From Ensifer sp. IC4062 (GTDB lineage: Bacteria > Pseudomonadota > Alphaproteobacteria > Rhizobiales > Rhizobiaceae): a stretch of 64,000 nt of DNA. Positions within the stretch are counted from its first letter, which is position 1; each line of letters opens with the position of its first letter. The notes under the pieces are model-generated. The model searched no databases. It was not told the origin of the DNA and was given only the letters and a program-made list of their open reading frames with translations. This document shows, in pieces, positions 44,958-53,664 of this stretch. The translations under genes were made by a program, and so were the position numbers. The stretch covers positions 62,001-126,000 of the forward strand of contig NZ_JADYVD010000004.1 in NCBI RefSeq assembly GCF_020193575.1. The letters are read 5' to 3'.

Positions 44958-45158
44958 TCAAACCCTCATGTCCGGCAAAAGCCGCCACCGCTGCACGAAA
45001 CGACCGGGATGCTCCTCGATCCAACGCGCGACGAATGCCTGCGCCTCCATAAAGGCGACGCCTGGATTCACGGCCAAATCCCGAATGATCTCCTCGCGGA
45101 CCTCGCAAGCCTCAGGCCTATTCGACAGGCAAACCAACATAATCAGTGTATAGAGCAT
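44958..45158 (-). CDS. Small conserved-looking hypothetical protein
   Basis: 66 aa, starting with the hydrophobic MLYTLIMLVCLSN and continuing REEIIRDLAVNPGVAFMEAQ then ARWIEEHPGRFVQRWRLLP. Small proteins with this ending occur beside cytochromes of methanol oxidation in rhizobia, as far as I recall. Cys17 region and the first helix suggest membrane anchoring. Same strand and between the cytochrome and the periplasmic protein genes. Confidence 0.65.
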   Translation of the reverse strand: MLYTLIMLVCLSNRPEACEVREEIIRDLAVNPGVAFMEAQAFVARWIEEHPGRFVQRWRLLPDMRV

Positions 45159-45248
45159 CGTTCCCCCCTCTTCCCGAAGCTCTTGTACTGGCAGTGTTCC
45201 CGCGAGCTGTCAGTGACGTCTTGATTCGGGACCGGCCAGAAAGGACCG

Positions 45249-45614
45249 TCACTCCTCGAGTATGGCGCTGGTCGCGATGCTGTCGATCGGAGTGGCGCCG
45301 GGCTCGTTCACGAGAAGGACTTCGCCATCGCGCATGATCTCGAAGTCGAGAGAAGGCTGGCCGATCTCTTGAGGCACGGAGATCATCAGCCGCTGCCCCG
45401 GTCCGAGCGTGGACACGAAGCGGACCGGCTGCTCGTCTGCTCCCGAGGCCAACGTCGCAACCACCCGGTAGCCGTCCTTTTCGACCGTGTAATACACAGC
45501 GCCATCAAAGCGGCCGAGATGAATGCTGTGGCCGTTCCCCGGCGTCAGGTCCGACGCCGCCGCCGTGCCCGTCATGGCGAGCAAGGCCATTGCAAATGCG
45601 AAAGAACGTTTCAT
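45249..45614 (-). CDS. Small periplasmic protein of unknown function
   Basis: 121 aa from the ATG at 45614 with GGAGG upstream; a GTG at 45617 is adjacent. Signal peptide MKRSFAFAMALLAMTGTAAA cleaved near residue 20. The mature protein is beta-rich (HLGRFDGAVYYTVEKDGYRV, FVSTLGPGQRLMISVPQ). First gene of the three-gene unit ending in the cytochrome. No known family recognised. Confidence 0.7.
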   Translation of the reverse strand: MKRSFAFAMALLAMTGTAAASDLTPGNGHSIHLGRFDGAVYYTVEKDGYRVVATLASGADEQPVRFVSTLGPGQRLMISVPQEIGQPSLDFEIMRDGEVLLVNEPGATPIDSIATSAILEE

Positions 45615-45818
45615 CACTGTCCCTCCTCCCGCGAGCCATAAACTGCCCAGTTCAAAGGGCTACATAGTCCTCTGGAAGATGTTATAAGACGCGCAGTGCG
45701 GCAGATTGTCTGTTCCCACGGTGACACCCTCAGCCTATGCGCGGATGAGGTCAGGCAAAATCGGTGCGGTCCCCCAAAATTCCCGCTGCCGATCCCCTAA
45801 TTTTCGCGAGCTTGCCTA

Positions 45819-48479
45819 CTACAGATCGCTAGCGGACAGCAGCCACGGCTCGCCGCGCAGGCGCAGGAGGACTTCCATCCGGTTGGCGGCGTTGAATTTG
45901 CAGAGCACGGCGGAAACCTGATGCTCGATCGTGCGCGGTGAGCGCGACAAGCGCCGGGCGGCTTCCTTGTTGCTCATGCCTTGAGCCATCAAGGCGAGCA
46001 CGTGCTGTTCGTGCCGCGTCAGGCCAAGCGGATGACGGCGAGCCGCCCCGTAAGGCCCTCTGCGGGCTTTCGGCAACTGGCCCGCTACACCCAGACGCTG
46101 CGCCTGCTTTCGCGCCAGCGCTGCGGCGGGGCGCGCCTCCAACGACTCGAATATGGTCACGGCACGAGCCAGTGCCGGCCCGGCCTCGGCTCCGCGAACC
46201 TGCATCAGGGCAAGCGCCGCTTCATAGGGAAGCCCCAAGCGCTCCCATTCCTCTGCCGCCGCCAGCGGATTGCCGCGGAGTTCGGTAGACCGCCGCAGCG
46301 GAATCCCCGCGGTCGACGTCGGCAGCGGCCTGGCCATACCGCATCGCTGCCACCAGACGGCCAGTTCGCCCAAATCCCAAGGCCGGAAGTTGCCGAGATC
46401 CATCGCGGCCAGCGCGGTCAGCTGTTCCTGGCTGGCACTCGGGTCTTCGGCGAGCCAGGCGGCTTCGGTCAACGCGAGGCGGACTGGCACGATCCGCTGG
46501 AGCTCGCCCGTCGCCAGTCCCTCCTGGAGCGCTTGTTGAAGGAGGGCCAAGCTTCCGGGCGCACCCAGTCGCACGCGTACCCTTCCGAGCACGGTGAGGG
46601 CCGGCAAATGCATGACCATCGCCAGGCGTTCCAGATTCATGACGCCCTGCGCAATCGTCTCGGCTTCTCGAAAACGGCCCTGCTCCATGCGAAGCTGCGC
46701 CTGCCGCCCGAGCAGGTATTGTGCCGCCGAATCGAGATCGTGCTTGGTGGCGAGCGCGATGCCTTCGGCCAGCAGGCGTTCAGCCAAGGCAAAGTCCTTG
46801 GACGCAACGGCGCACTCCGCGAAGTTGGTGTAGGCCCGCACGGCATGATCGTGAAATCCGTGCTCAAGCGCCAGCGCCAAGCTTTCCTCCAGCCGCTCGC
46901 GACCGCCCGGACGGTCGGCGAAAAGGAGCGCGGTGCCTACATTGTTCAGGGCGTGGACACGGGTTTCGACCTCGCCAAGCTGATCGGCGAGAGCGATCGC
47001 GCGCAAGCCCCACTCTATCGCATCGTCGAAGCGATAGTGCAGCATGTGGAACTGAGAGCGCGTGCTGTAAGCCATTGCCAATTCCGGCCCGGGCGGCAGC
47101 TTTTCCATTTCGCGCACCGCCTGGTCTGCGCAATCCTCCGCTGGCTCGCCTTCGCCGCGGCGCCAATGCAGCCGCGACAGCCTGCACAGGTTAGGACCGA
47201 TCTTGTCGGGACGCCCCAGTTCGCGCCAGATCTCAATAGCGCGATGATGCGCCTCGATCACCGGTTCGTAGACAAGCAGCGCCAATCCCGCCTCGTAGGC
47301 CCAATCCTCGTAAAGCTGGGCGGCCTGCTCCGGCGTGGCTTGCGCAACGTACTTCAGGGCCGTCGCCAAATGCGACGCGGCCTCCCGATGGGCACCTAGA
47401 CGCGCGGCATGAGCCGCGGCCTGTGGCGCAAGGTCAAGGACGCGTGCCCCGTCATCGGCTCCGGCGGAGTGATGGACCCGGCGTGAAAGCAGGGCTGACG
47501 CATGTGCCATTGGGAGTTGCGACATCGCCGCTTCCACTTTTGCATGGAGGGACCTCTGAAAGCTCGGTGGCAGCCGGTCGAGCGTCGCCTGCCGGGCAAG
47601 TTCATGCCGAAACATCAGGGCGCCCTGATTGTCTCGCTGCAACAATCCGCGCGCCACGCACTGGTCCACCAATGGTTCGGCCTCGGCACCCAGCAGAGCC
47701 CGGACCAGCCACCGCTCCACGCTCCCTGGCACGATGCTGATCACCTCAAGCACTTCCCGCTCACCCGCCGTCAGCCGCGAGAGACGCGCCCAGACCGCAT
47801 CGCGTATCGAATCCGGCACGTGCCCCGGCTCGGTTTCTCCGCTTGCCAAAAGTTCGGTGATGAAAAAGGGATTGCCCTCCGTAACGCGATAAAGATCGGC
47901 GCCGCAGCGACCCGCCAGGTCCGCCAATACCGTCACGGCTTCGGGAGACAGCGGTTCCAGCGCAATACGGGTGACCGACGCGGACGGCAGATCGCCCACC
48001 ACATGTGTCAGCGGATGATCGGCGCCTATCTCGTCGCTGCGCAGGCTGAGCACGAGCACGGCGGGGAGCGAGGAGATGCGGCGACCGAGATATTTCACGA
48101 GGTCGAGCGTGGCGTTATCGGCCCAATGAACATCCTCGAAGATGAGTACAATCGCGTCACTGGCGTGCTGGAGCACATTCAAGAGTGCCGGAAAGAGTCG
48201 CTCCGGCGGAGCCGCCTGGTCGAGCAGTGCTGCCACACCGGGGTCAAGCGATTGCCTCATGTCCTGCAAAGGCCCGAGCGGGCACGGCGTAAAAAGCGCC
48301 TCGCACCACCCCCAAAGTACCCGCCAGCCCTTGTCCGCGTGCTCCGCGAACTCGCGCAGCAGGGAGGTCTTGCCAATTCCCGCTTCGCCTTCGAGCAGCA
48401 CGGTGCCGCCGCGTCCGGCTGCAGCGGTGCGCACCGCACTCAGCAAAGCCTCGAGTGGACCCTCTCGATCGAGCAGCAT
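45819..48479 (-). CDS. Large ATPase/LuxR transcriptional regulator (MalT/LAL type)
   Basis: 886 aa from the ATG at 48479 (AAGGGG upstream). N-terminal STAND-type ATPase with GEAGIGKTSLLREF (about residue 34) and IVLIFEDVHWADNATLD; a long helical-repeat middle part (about 330-800); and a C-terminal LuxR helix-turn-helix LTRHEQHVLALMAQGMSNKE with SRSPRTIEHQVSAVLCKF. Such proteins bind a small signal and activate nearby genes. It sits 200 bases before the cytochrome unit on the same strand and may control it; that is inference. Confidence 0.88.
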   Translation of the reverse strand: MLLDREGPLEALLSAVRTAAAGRGGTVLLEGEAGIGKTSLLREFAEHADKGWRVLWGWCEALFTPCPLGPLQDMRQSLDPGVAALLDQAAPPERLFPALLNVLQHASDAIVLIFEDVHWADNATLDLVKYLGRRISSLPAVLVLSLRSDEIGADHPLTHVVGDLPSASVTRIALEPLSPEAVTVLADLAGRCGADLYRVTEGNPFFITELLASGETEPGHVPDSIRDAVWARLSRLTAGEREVLEVISIVPGSVERWLVRALLGAEAEPLVDQCVARGLLQRDNQGALMFRHELARQATLDRLPPSFQRSLHAKVEAAMSQLPMAHASALLSRRVHHSAGADDGARVLDLAPQAAAHAARLGAHREAASHLATALKYVAQATPEQAAQLYEDWAYEAGLALLVYEPVIEAHHRAIEIWRELGRPDKIGPNLCRLSRLHWRRGEGEPAEDCADQAVREMEKLPPGPELAMAYSTRSQFHMLHYRFDDAIEWGLRAIALADQLGEVETRVHALNNVGTALLFADRPGGRERLEESLALALEHGFHDHAVRAYTNFAECAVASKDFALAERLLAEGIALATKHDLDSAAQYLLGRQAQLRMEQGRFREAETIAQGVMNLERLAMVMHLPALTVLGRVRVRLGAPGSLALLQQALQEGLATGELQRIVPVRLALTEAAWLAEDPSASQEQLTALAAMDLGNFRPWDLGELAVWWQRCGMARPLPTSTAGIPLRRSTELRGNPLAAAEEWERLGLPYEAALALMQVRGAEAGPALARAVTIFESLEARPAAALARKQAQRLGVAGQLPKARRGPYGAARRHPLGLTRHEQHVLALMAQGMSNKEAARRLSRSPRTIEHQVSAVLCKFNAANRMEVLLRLRGEPWLLSASDL

Positions 48480-48828
48480 CGCGAAATCCCCTTGAGAGTA
48501 TAACAAGAAGACCAGCGTTACACGATGATGTTTCTGCGAGTTGAAGGCCGTATTCCGGCAATAATAAGGGTGGCTTTTTGATTTTTCCTTCGAAAAAAGC
48601 GCGTAATCCCCTTGTGGTTGCTTGCGCTCAACACTGAAACCGGAACGCGCGCAGGGTTGAGAACAGCTAGATTATTGTCGCGCTTGAACCGCGAGGTTGC
48701 AATAATCACAGCATCGAACTGAACCCCGGGCTGAGAAGGCCCATAAGTCTCGGAGTTCTTCATGTCGCCACGGCCGGCGCCACATCGGGCCGCATGTCAC
48801 CACGCGGCCCGCACATTCGCCGAAAGGA
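48480..48828. other. Intergenic region between LuxR-type and gntP genes
   Basis: About 350 bases. The promoter for the LuxR-type gene should lie above 48480, in an AT-richer part with poly-T/A runs. Toward 48800 it becomes GC-rich, after the gntP stop. No gene supported; an 81-codon minus-strand frame (48518-48763) shows no family. Confidence 0.45.
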
Positions 48829-50181
48829 TCAGACCACGAGCGATAGAAGCAAGATCAGGACGAGACCGACCACCGAAAGGATGGTCTCCATCAAGCTCCA
48901 AGTCTTGAAAGTCTCCGGGACCGTCATATTGAAATACTGCTTCACGAGCCAGAACCCGGCATCGTTGACGTGGGATAGGACAACGGAACCTGCACCGGTT
49001 GCAAGCACCAGCAGTTCCCGATTGACACCTGGAACCATTGCGACCACCGGCGCCACAAGCCCAGCCCCGGTAATGGTTGCAACAGTCGCCGAGCCGGTCG
49101 CGATCCGGATCACCGCCGCAACCAGCCACGCAAGCAGGATCGGCGATATTTGGGCCTGCACCGCGAGATGGCCGATCACGTCACCGACCCCGCTCGCGAC
49201 CAGCATCTGCTTGAAGCCGCCACCGGCGCCAACGATGAGGAGGATCCCGGCGACGGGTATCAGGCTATCGTTCAGCAGGGAGATAATCTTTTCGCGCGAG
49301 AACCCGCAGGCCGAACCGAAGGTGTAAAAGGAAAGCAACAGGGCGGCAAGCAGTGCGGTGATCGGATGCCCGATGAGATCCATCCAGATTCGGTCCGCAT
49401 TGTCAGCGACAAAGGTTACGTCGGCGAATGCCTTCAGAAGCATCAGGAACACCGGCAGAAGGATCGTTGTCAGCGTCACGCCGAAGCTTGGCAGGGTTGC
49501 AAGATTCTCTGCCTTGGCGAATTGGTCGGTCAGTTCCCGCGAAGCATGGCCCGGAATCCGTTTCGAGATAAACGAGCCGAACATCGGCCCTGCGATCGCG
49601 GCCGTCGGAAGACCGACGATCAGGCCGTAAAAGATGGTCTTGCCTATGTCCGCGCCGAACACGCTCACCGCCAGGAGCGGACCCGGATGCGGAGGGACGA
49701 GCCCATGCACCGCCGAGAGCCCGGCCAGCAACGGAATGCCGATCTTGACGAGCGAAACGCCTGACCGCCGGGCAATAATGAAGACCAAAGGGATGAGCAG
49801 CACGAAGCCGATCTCGAAGAACAGCGGGATACCTACTAGAAATGCGGCCAGCATCATTGCCCAATGGACCTTTTCCTTTCCGAAGGTACGCATGAGCGTG
49901 TGAGCGATCTGATCGGCGCCGCCAGATTCCGCCATCAACTTACCGAGCATCGTGCCAAGTCCAAGGACGATGCCGACGAAACCGAGAACGCCACCGAACC
50001 CGTCCTGGAACGATTTCATGATCAGTTCGCCCGTCATTCCGGAGGTCAGGCCGAGGAAACCCGCCGCCAATGTCAGCGCGACGAACGGATGGATCTTGAA
50101 ACGCGTAATCAGCAGGACGAGCCCCACAATGGTTACGCCCGCGTCCAAGAGCAAATAGGCGTCTTTGGAAAGACCCAACAA
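48829..50181 (-). CDS. gntP: Gluconate:H+ symporter, GntP family
   Basis: 450-aa permease with about 12-14 membrane segments. The TTG at 50181 is preferred as start because AGGGAG lies 7 bases upstream, and gives MLGLSKDAYLLLDAG; an earlier TTG at 50202 sits before that site. Family signature regions: GFGGVLGFVGIVLGLGTMLG, FFEIGFVLLIPLVF, VHGLVPPHPGPLLA. An operator identical in core to those at gntK and gntR lies 77 bases before the start. Confidence 0.92.
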   Translation of the reverse strand: MLGLSKDAYLLLDAGVTIVGLVLLITRFKIHPFVALTLAAGFLGLTSGMTGELIMKSFQDGFGGVLGFVGIVLGLGTMLGKLMAESGGADQIAHTLMRTFGKEKVHWAMMLAAFLVGIPLFFEIGFVLLIPLVFIIARRSGVSLVKIGIPLLAGLSAVHGLVPPHPGPLLAVSVFGADIGKTIFYGLIVGLPTAAIAGPMFGSFISKRIPGHASRELTDQFAKAENLATLPSFGVTLTTILLPVFLMLLKAFADVTFVADNADRIWMDLIGHPITALLAALLLSFYTFGSACGFSREKIISLLNDSLIPVAGILLIVGAGGGFKQMLVASGVGDVIGHLAVQAQISPILLAWLVAAVIRIATGSATVATITGAGLVAPVVAMVPGVNRELLVLATGAGSVVLSHVNDAGFWLVKQYFNMTVPETFKTWSLMETILSVVGLVLILLLSLVV

Positions 50182-50257
50182 ATTTGATCTCCCTTTGGGC
50201 AAGTCCAGAAAACGTCAGCAACGGCCCGGATCTATGCGAAAGTCATTTGATTAAGCG

Positions 50258-50271
50258 AGGTAGCGCTATCT
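50258..50271. promoter_or_regulatory. GntR operator upstream of gntP
   Basis: AGGTAGCGCTATCT, a 14-base palindrome with a TAGCGCTA core, as expected for a LacI-family repressor. Two further copies differ by one or two bases (50851, 51072). Confidence 0.75.
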
Positions 50272-50306
50272 TTGCGGTACGATTGAGTGATCGCTGATTG
50301 CAGCGT

Positions 50307-50837
50307 TCAGGCAGGATCCGTTCCGTTCGTCTGTTGCCACCATTGAACGGCCCGCTCCGCTATCACCTCCACCGGCAGACTTGCGTCCACGGCGAGCGTC
50401 AGCGGCTCCTGATGGGGAGGCTCGAGAGTGCGGTATTGGCTTTCTATCAGGCTTGTCGGCATGAAGTGTCCTGGACGCGTGGCAACGCGTTCCGCGGCCA
50501 GATCCCGTGCCAGATCGAGAAAGACGAACCCAAGCCTTGCTTCTCCCTGCCGGAGCAGGTCACGATAGCTTTTCCTGAGCGCTGAACAGGTGAGGACCGG
50601 ACGCTCGCCGGCGGCGATGACGGCTGCGACTTCTTCGCTGAGGCGGCAGAGCCAACCGTGCCGATCTTCGTCGGTAAGAGGGACGCCGGCACTCATCTTG
50701 GCAATATTGGCGGCAGGATGAAAAGCATCGCCCTCGATCAAGCGGCCCTGGTACAGCGCGGCGATGGCGGCGCCGATGCTGCTTTTTCCGCAGCCCGAAA
50801 CGCCCATGACGACGATACCGCGTACTTGCTCAGTCAT
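50307..50837 (-). CDS. gntK: Gluconokinase
   Basis: 176 aa starting at the ATG at 50837 (GAGGA upstream). Phosphorylates gluconate to 6-phosphogluconate with ATP. P-loop GVSGCGKSSIG near residue 9; EGDAFHPAANIAKM, GIPLTDEDR-like GVPLTDEDRHGWL and TCSALRKSYRDLLR follow the thermosensitive gluconokinase pattern, as does HFMPTSLIESQYRTLE. Separate from gntP (own operator), with the repressor gene divergent. Confidence 0.93.
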   Translation of the reverse strand: MTEQVRGIVVMGVSGCGKSSIGAAIAALYQGRLIEGDAFHPAANIAKMSAGVPLTDEDRHGWLCRLSEEVAAVIAAGERPVLTCSALRKSYRDLLRQGEARLGFVFLDLARDLAAERVATRPGHFMPTSLIESQYRTLEPPHQEPLTLAVDASLPVEVIAERAVQWWQQTNGTDPA

Positions 50838-50850
50838 ATTATCCTCTTCA

Positions 50851-50864
50851 AGATAGCGCTGTCT
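50851..50864. promoter_or_regulatory. GntR operator upstream of gntK
   Basis: AGATAGCGCTGTCT, matching AGRTAGCGCTRTCT. It ends 13 bases before the gntK ATG, so a bound repressor would cover the transcription or translation start. Confidence 0.75.
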
Positions 50865-50945
50865 CATCCGCTTCAAAAAATACCTCCATGCCGACGGGCA
50901 CGGGGGTGACTGAAACGAACGTCCTCGAAATCGCCGATAAGCCTC

Positions 50946-51049
50946 CTACAGCGCCGCGCGTCTTTTGCAGACGCGCAAAGGATGCTGTAGCACTTTGAAG
51001 TGCTGCATGTATCCTTAAATCGACTACGATTTGAGGATACATGCAGTAG
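50946..51049 (-). repeat. RIME-like repeat, copy 2 (inverted to copy 1)
   Basis: 104 bases that, read on the minus strand, match 10243-10348 almost base for base, with the same two palindromes. It is inserted in the divergent gntK-gntR region between the two operators at 50851 and 51072. Confidence 0.75.
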
Positions 51050-51071
51050 CGGCGAGATCGCATTCCTCGTA

Positions 51072-51085
51072 AGGTAGCGCTGTCT
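51072..51085. promoter_or_regulatory. GntR operator upstream of gntR
   Basis: AGGTAGCGCTGTCT, 38 bases before the gntR ATG. With the sites at gntP and gntK it forms a three-site regulon and implies autoregulation. Confidence 0.75.
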
Positions 51086-51123
51086 TAACGAAGCGAACCC
51101 GTATTGGCAAGCGTCAAAGTACC

Positions 51124-52137
51124 ATGCGTAAAGAAGCCTCCCGCGCCACCGGCCGCCCTACCCTCGCCGAGGTTGCACAGCTTGCCGGCGTCTCGCAGAT
51201 CACCGCGTCGCGCGCATTGCGCGACGTTCCGACGGTCGATCCCGTGCTGGCGTCGAAGGTGCGCGAAGCCTCGAAAGCCTTAGGCTATGTGCCTAACCCG
51301 GCCGCACGCACGCTCGCCTCGGCGCGAAGCCAATCGGTCGTCGTGCTTGTTCCCGCCCTCTCGAACCAGCTGTTTATCGAGACGCTCGAAGCCATTCACA
51401 ACGTTCTTCGCCCCCGCGGCTATGATGTCCTTATCGGAAACTTCCACTATTCCCGCGAAGAGGAAGAGGAGCTCATCCGCAACTATCTTGCCATCCAACC
51501 TTGCGGAATCCTGCTCACCGGCTTCGATCGCACGGAAGTATCCCTGCGCCTGCTCGAAGCAAACAAGATTCCCTGCGTCCACATGATGGAGCTTACGAAA
51601 GCCGAGGACGTCTTCTCGGTTGGCTTTTCCCAAGAAGAGGCCGGAGCTGTGGTAGCGCGGCATTTGCTGGCGAGAGGAAGGCGCCGGCTCGCCTATGTCG
51701 CTGCCCAGCTCGACACCCGCGTCATACGACGCGGCGAAGGGTTCAAGCGCGCACTCGCCGCAGCGGGTGTGGAGGCACTGGAGCTGGCGGTGCCCGACCC
51801 CTCGTCCGTCGGGCTCGGCGGTGAGCTCTTCGACAGGTTGCTGCGGCGGCATCCGGATGTCGACGGCATTTTCTTTTGCAACGACGACCTCGCCCATGGC
51901 GCGATCTTTGAAGCCCAGCGGCAAGGAATATCCGTTCCCGGCCGTGTTGCTTTCGTCGGCTTCAACGACCTGCCAATGTCGGCCCATATTGTTCCGCGGC
52001 TGACCTCGATCCATACCCCTCGAGAAGATGTCGGCAAACATGCAGCGCATTTGATGCTGACGCTGCTTGCGGGCGCAGAGGTCCGCGACCGGAAGATCGA
52101 TCTGGGATTCGAACTCGTAGTTCGGGAGAGCAGCTGA
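51124..52137 (+). CDS. gntR: LacI-family repressor of the gluconate genes
   Basis: 337 aa. N-terminal helix-turn-helix PTLAEVAQLAGVSQITASRAL and hinge helix NPAARTLASARS, then a periplasmic-binding-like effector domain with SVVVLVPALSNQLF and FFCNDDLAHGAIFEAQRQG. It matches Escherichia GntR in layout and stands divergent to gntK, so 6-phosphogluconate or gluconate is the likely inducer. Its own promoter carries the operator at 51072. Confidence 0.9.
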   Translation: MRKEASRATGRPTLAEVAQLAGVSQITASRALRDVPTVDPVLASKVREASKALGYVPNPAARTLASARSQSVVVLVPALSNQLFIETLEAIHNVLRPRGYDVLIGNFHYSREEEEELIRNYLAIQPCGILLTGFDRTEVSLRLLEANKIPCVHMMELTKAEDVFSVGFSQEEAGAVVARHLLARGRRRLAYVAAQLDTRVIRRGEGFKRALAAAGVEALELAVPDPSSVGLGGELFDRLLRRHPDVDGIFFCNDDLAHGAIFEAQRQGISVPGRVAFVGFNDLPMSAHIVPRLTSIHTPREDVGKHAAHLMLTLLAGAEVRDRKIDLGFELVVRESS

Positions 52138-52407
52138 CGGCGGGCGCAGGCGCACAAAACCTTCGAGCGAATTCGAGCGATGGCCGCTCTTTCCGCACAT
52201 GGGCGTCGTCCTGTTCGATCAGGATCAACGCGCCACTTGCAACCGCACGGCACTGCAATACTTTGAACTAGCGCACAATTTCTTCGATTCAGGGAACCCT
52301 GCGGCGAACTCAGTATATAGGTCGTTGAATTTGCTGAATGTTTTATACTTGAATCGGCGGCGACTAAGGAAAGATGCAGCAACCCAAACAGAAACGGAAA
52401 TCGGCCC
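52138..52407. other. Gap between gntR and the S41 peptidase gene
   Basis: 270 bases, AT-rich around 52250-52370 where the peptidase promoter is expected. No gene or clear dyad was seen. Confidence 0.4.
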
Positions 52408-53652
52408 ATGCGCGCTAGGATGGTCGGCCCCCTCCCGCTCATATTTTTGCTTTTTCTCACATCCGGGCAAGCCCTCGCTCTCGAGGCGCCGCGATCGGGA
52501 CATCCGGTCTTCGATCGGGCGGTGGAACTCGTGCTCGACAATTTTCATGACGCGTCGGCGCTCGACCGGTTCGTCGCGACAGTGCGCCGCGAGATCGAGG
52601 ATGTGCCGCTAACCGCCAAGAGTTCGCAGGCCGAGGTGGACAGTGCAATCGGCACGATCCTTGCAAGCCTCGGTGCCTCGCATACTGCCCGCTTCAAACG
52701 CGATACCATCGACTACTTCGAGCTTATCGATATATTCCGCTTTGCCGTCCGCAATGACATGCGGCGATTGTTTCCGCCGGATGGCGAAGTGAACTATGCC
52801 GGCATCGGCATGATCACGCAAAGCGATGGCCCGAGATTCGTCACCGATGTCTATGACGGCTCGCCTGCCGATCGCGCGGGAATTCTCGTCGGTGACGAGA
52901 TCCTCTCGGTGGATGGCGCCCCGTACCGCGAAATCGGATCTTTTCGTAACAAGATCGGACAGAGCGTTGAGGTTCGGTTGCGGCGTCAGGCGGGTGCCGA
53001 GCCGATCGTCTTGAAGGTTGGCGTCGAGCGGCTCAGGCCGCTGCGGGCATTCGAGAGAGCGATCGAGAACAGCGTGAAAGTGACGGAGCATGACGGACGG
53101 CGGATCGGTTATCTGCGACTGTGGACGCTCTCGACGGCGGATGGGCTGGACATCGTTGCTCGCGAACTCGCAACCGGGCGCCTCAAGGATGCAGACGGTG
53201 TGATCGTCGACCTGCGCGGTCGGTGGGGCGGCGGGGCGGCCGACGCGGCGGAGCTTTTCGTCGGCGATACGCCGACGTTCAGACTGATCAACCGGAATGG
53301 AAAGGAGACGCTCGCCAACGTGCGCTGGCGTCGACCGGTCGTGGCCATCATCGACGAAGGTGCCAGAAGCGGATTGGAACTCTTCGCCTATGCCTTGAAG
53401 GTGAACGGAATTCCGCTGGTCGGCACGCGAACGGCCGGCGCGCTGCTCGCCGGCCGCGCCTATCTGCTAGCCGATGACAGCCTGTTGGAACTGGCAGTCT
53501 CGGACGCCGTCATCGACGAGGGCCTGCGGCTCGAAGGGCGAGGCGTCGATCCCGACATTCCGGTGCCATTCAGCCTGCCTTACGCGGCAGGAAGAGATCC
53601 CCAGTTCGACGCCGCGATCCAGGCAATGCGGCGCGTTCTGGTCAAGGGCTGA
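52408..53652 (+). CDS. S41-family (C-terminal processing type) peptidase with PDZ domain
   Basis: 414 aa. Signal peptide at the N-terminus (hydrophobic PLPLIFLLFLTSGQALA), so exported. A PDZ domain at about residues 130-205 has YAGIGMITQ and SPADRAGILVGDEILSVDG. The S41 catalytic core follows: RIGYLRLWTLSTADGL, VIVDLRGRWGGG, and IIDEGARSGLELFAYALK with the candidate nucleophile Ser, then a GTRTAGAL loop. The Lys of the Ser/Lys dyad falls in YALK. Isolated gene; substrate unknown. Confidence 0.85.
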   Translation: MRARMVGPLPLIFLLFLTSGQALALEAPRSGHPVFDRAVELVLDNFHDASALDRFVATVRREIEDVPLTAKSSQAEVDSAIGTILASLGASHTARFKRDTIDYFELIDIFRFAVRNDMRRLFPPDGEVNYAGIGMITQSDGPRFVTDVYDGSPADRAGILVGDEILSVDGAPYREIGSFRNKIGQSVEVRLRRQAGAEPIVLKVGVERLRPLRAFERAIENSVKVTEHDGRRIGYLRLWTLSTADGLDIVARELATGRLKDADGVIVDLRGRWGGGAADAAELFVGDTPTFRLINRNGKETLANVRWRRPVVAIIDEGARSGLELFAYALKVNGIPLVGTRTAGALLAGRAYLLADDSLLELAVSDAVIDEGLRLEGRGVDPDIPVPFSLPYAAGRDPQFDAAIQAMRRVLVKG

Positions 53653-53664
53653 GGCGGCAGCTTC

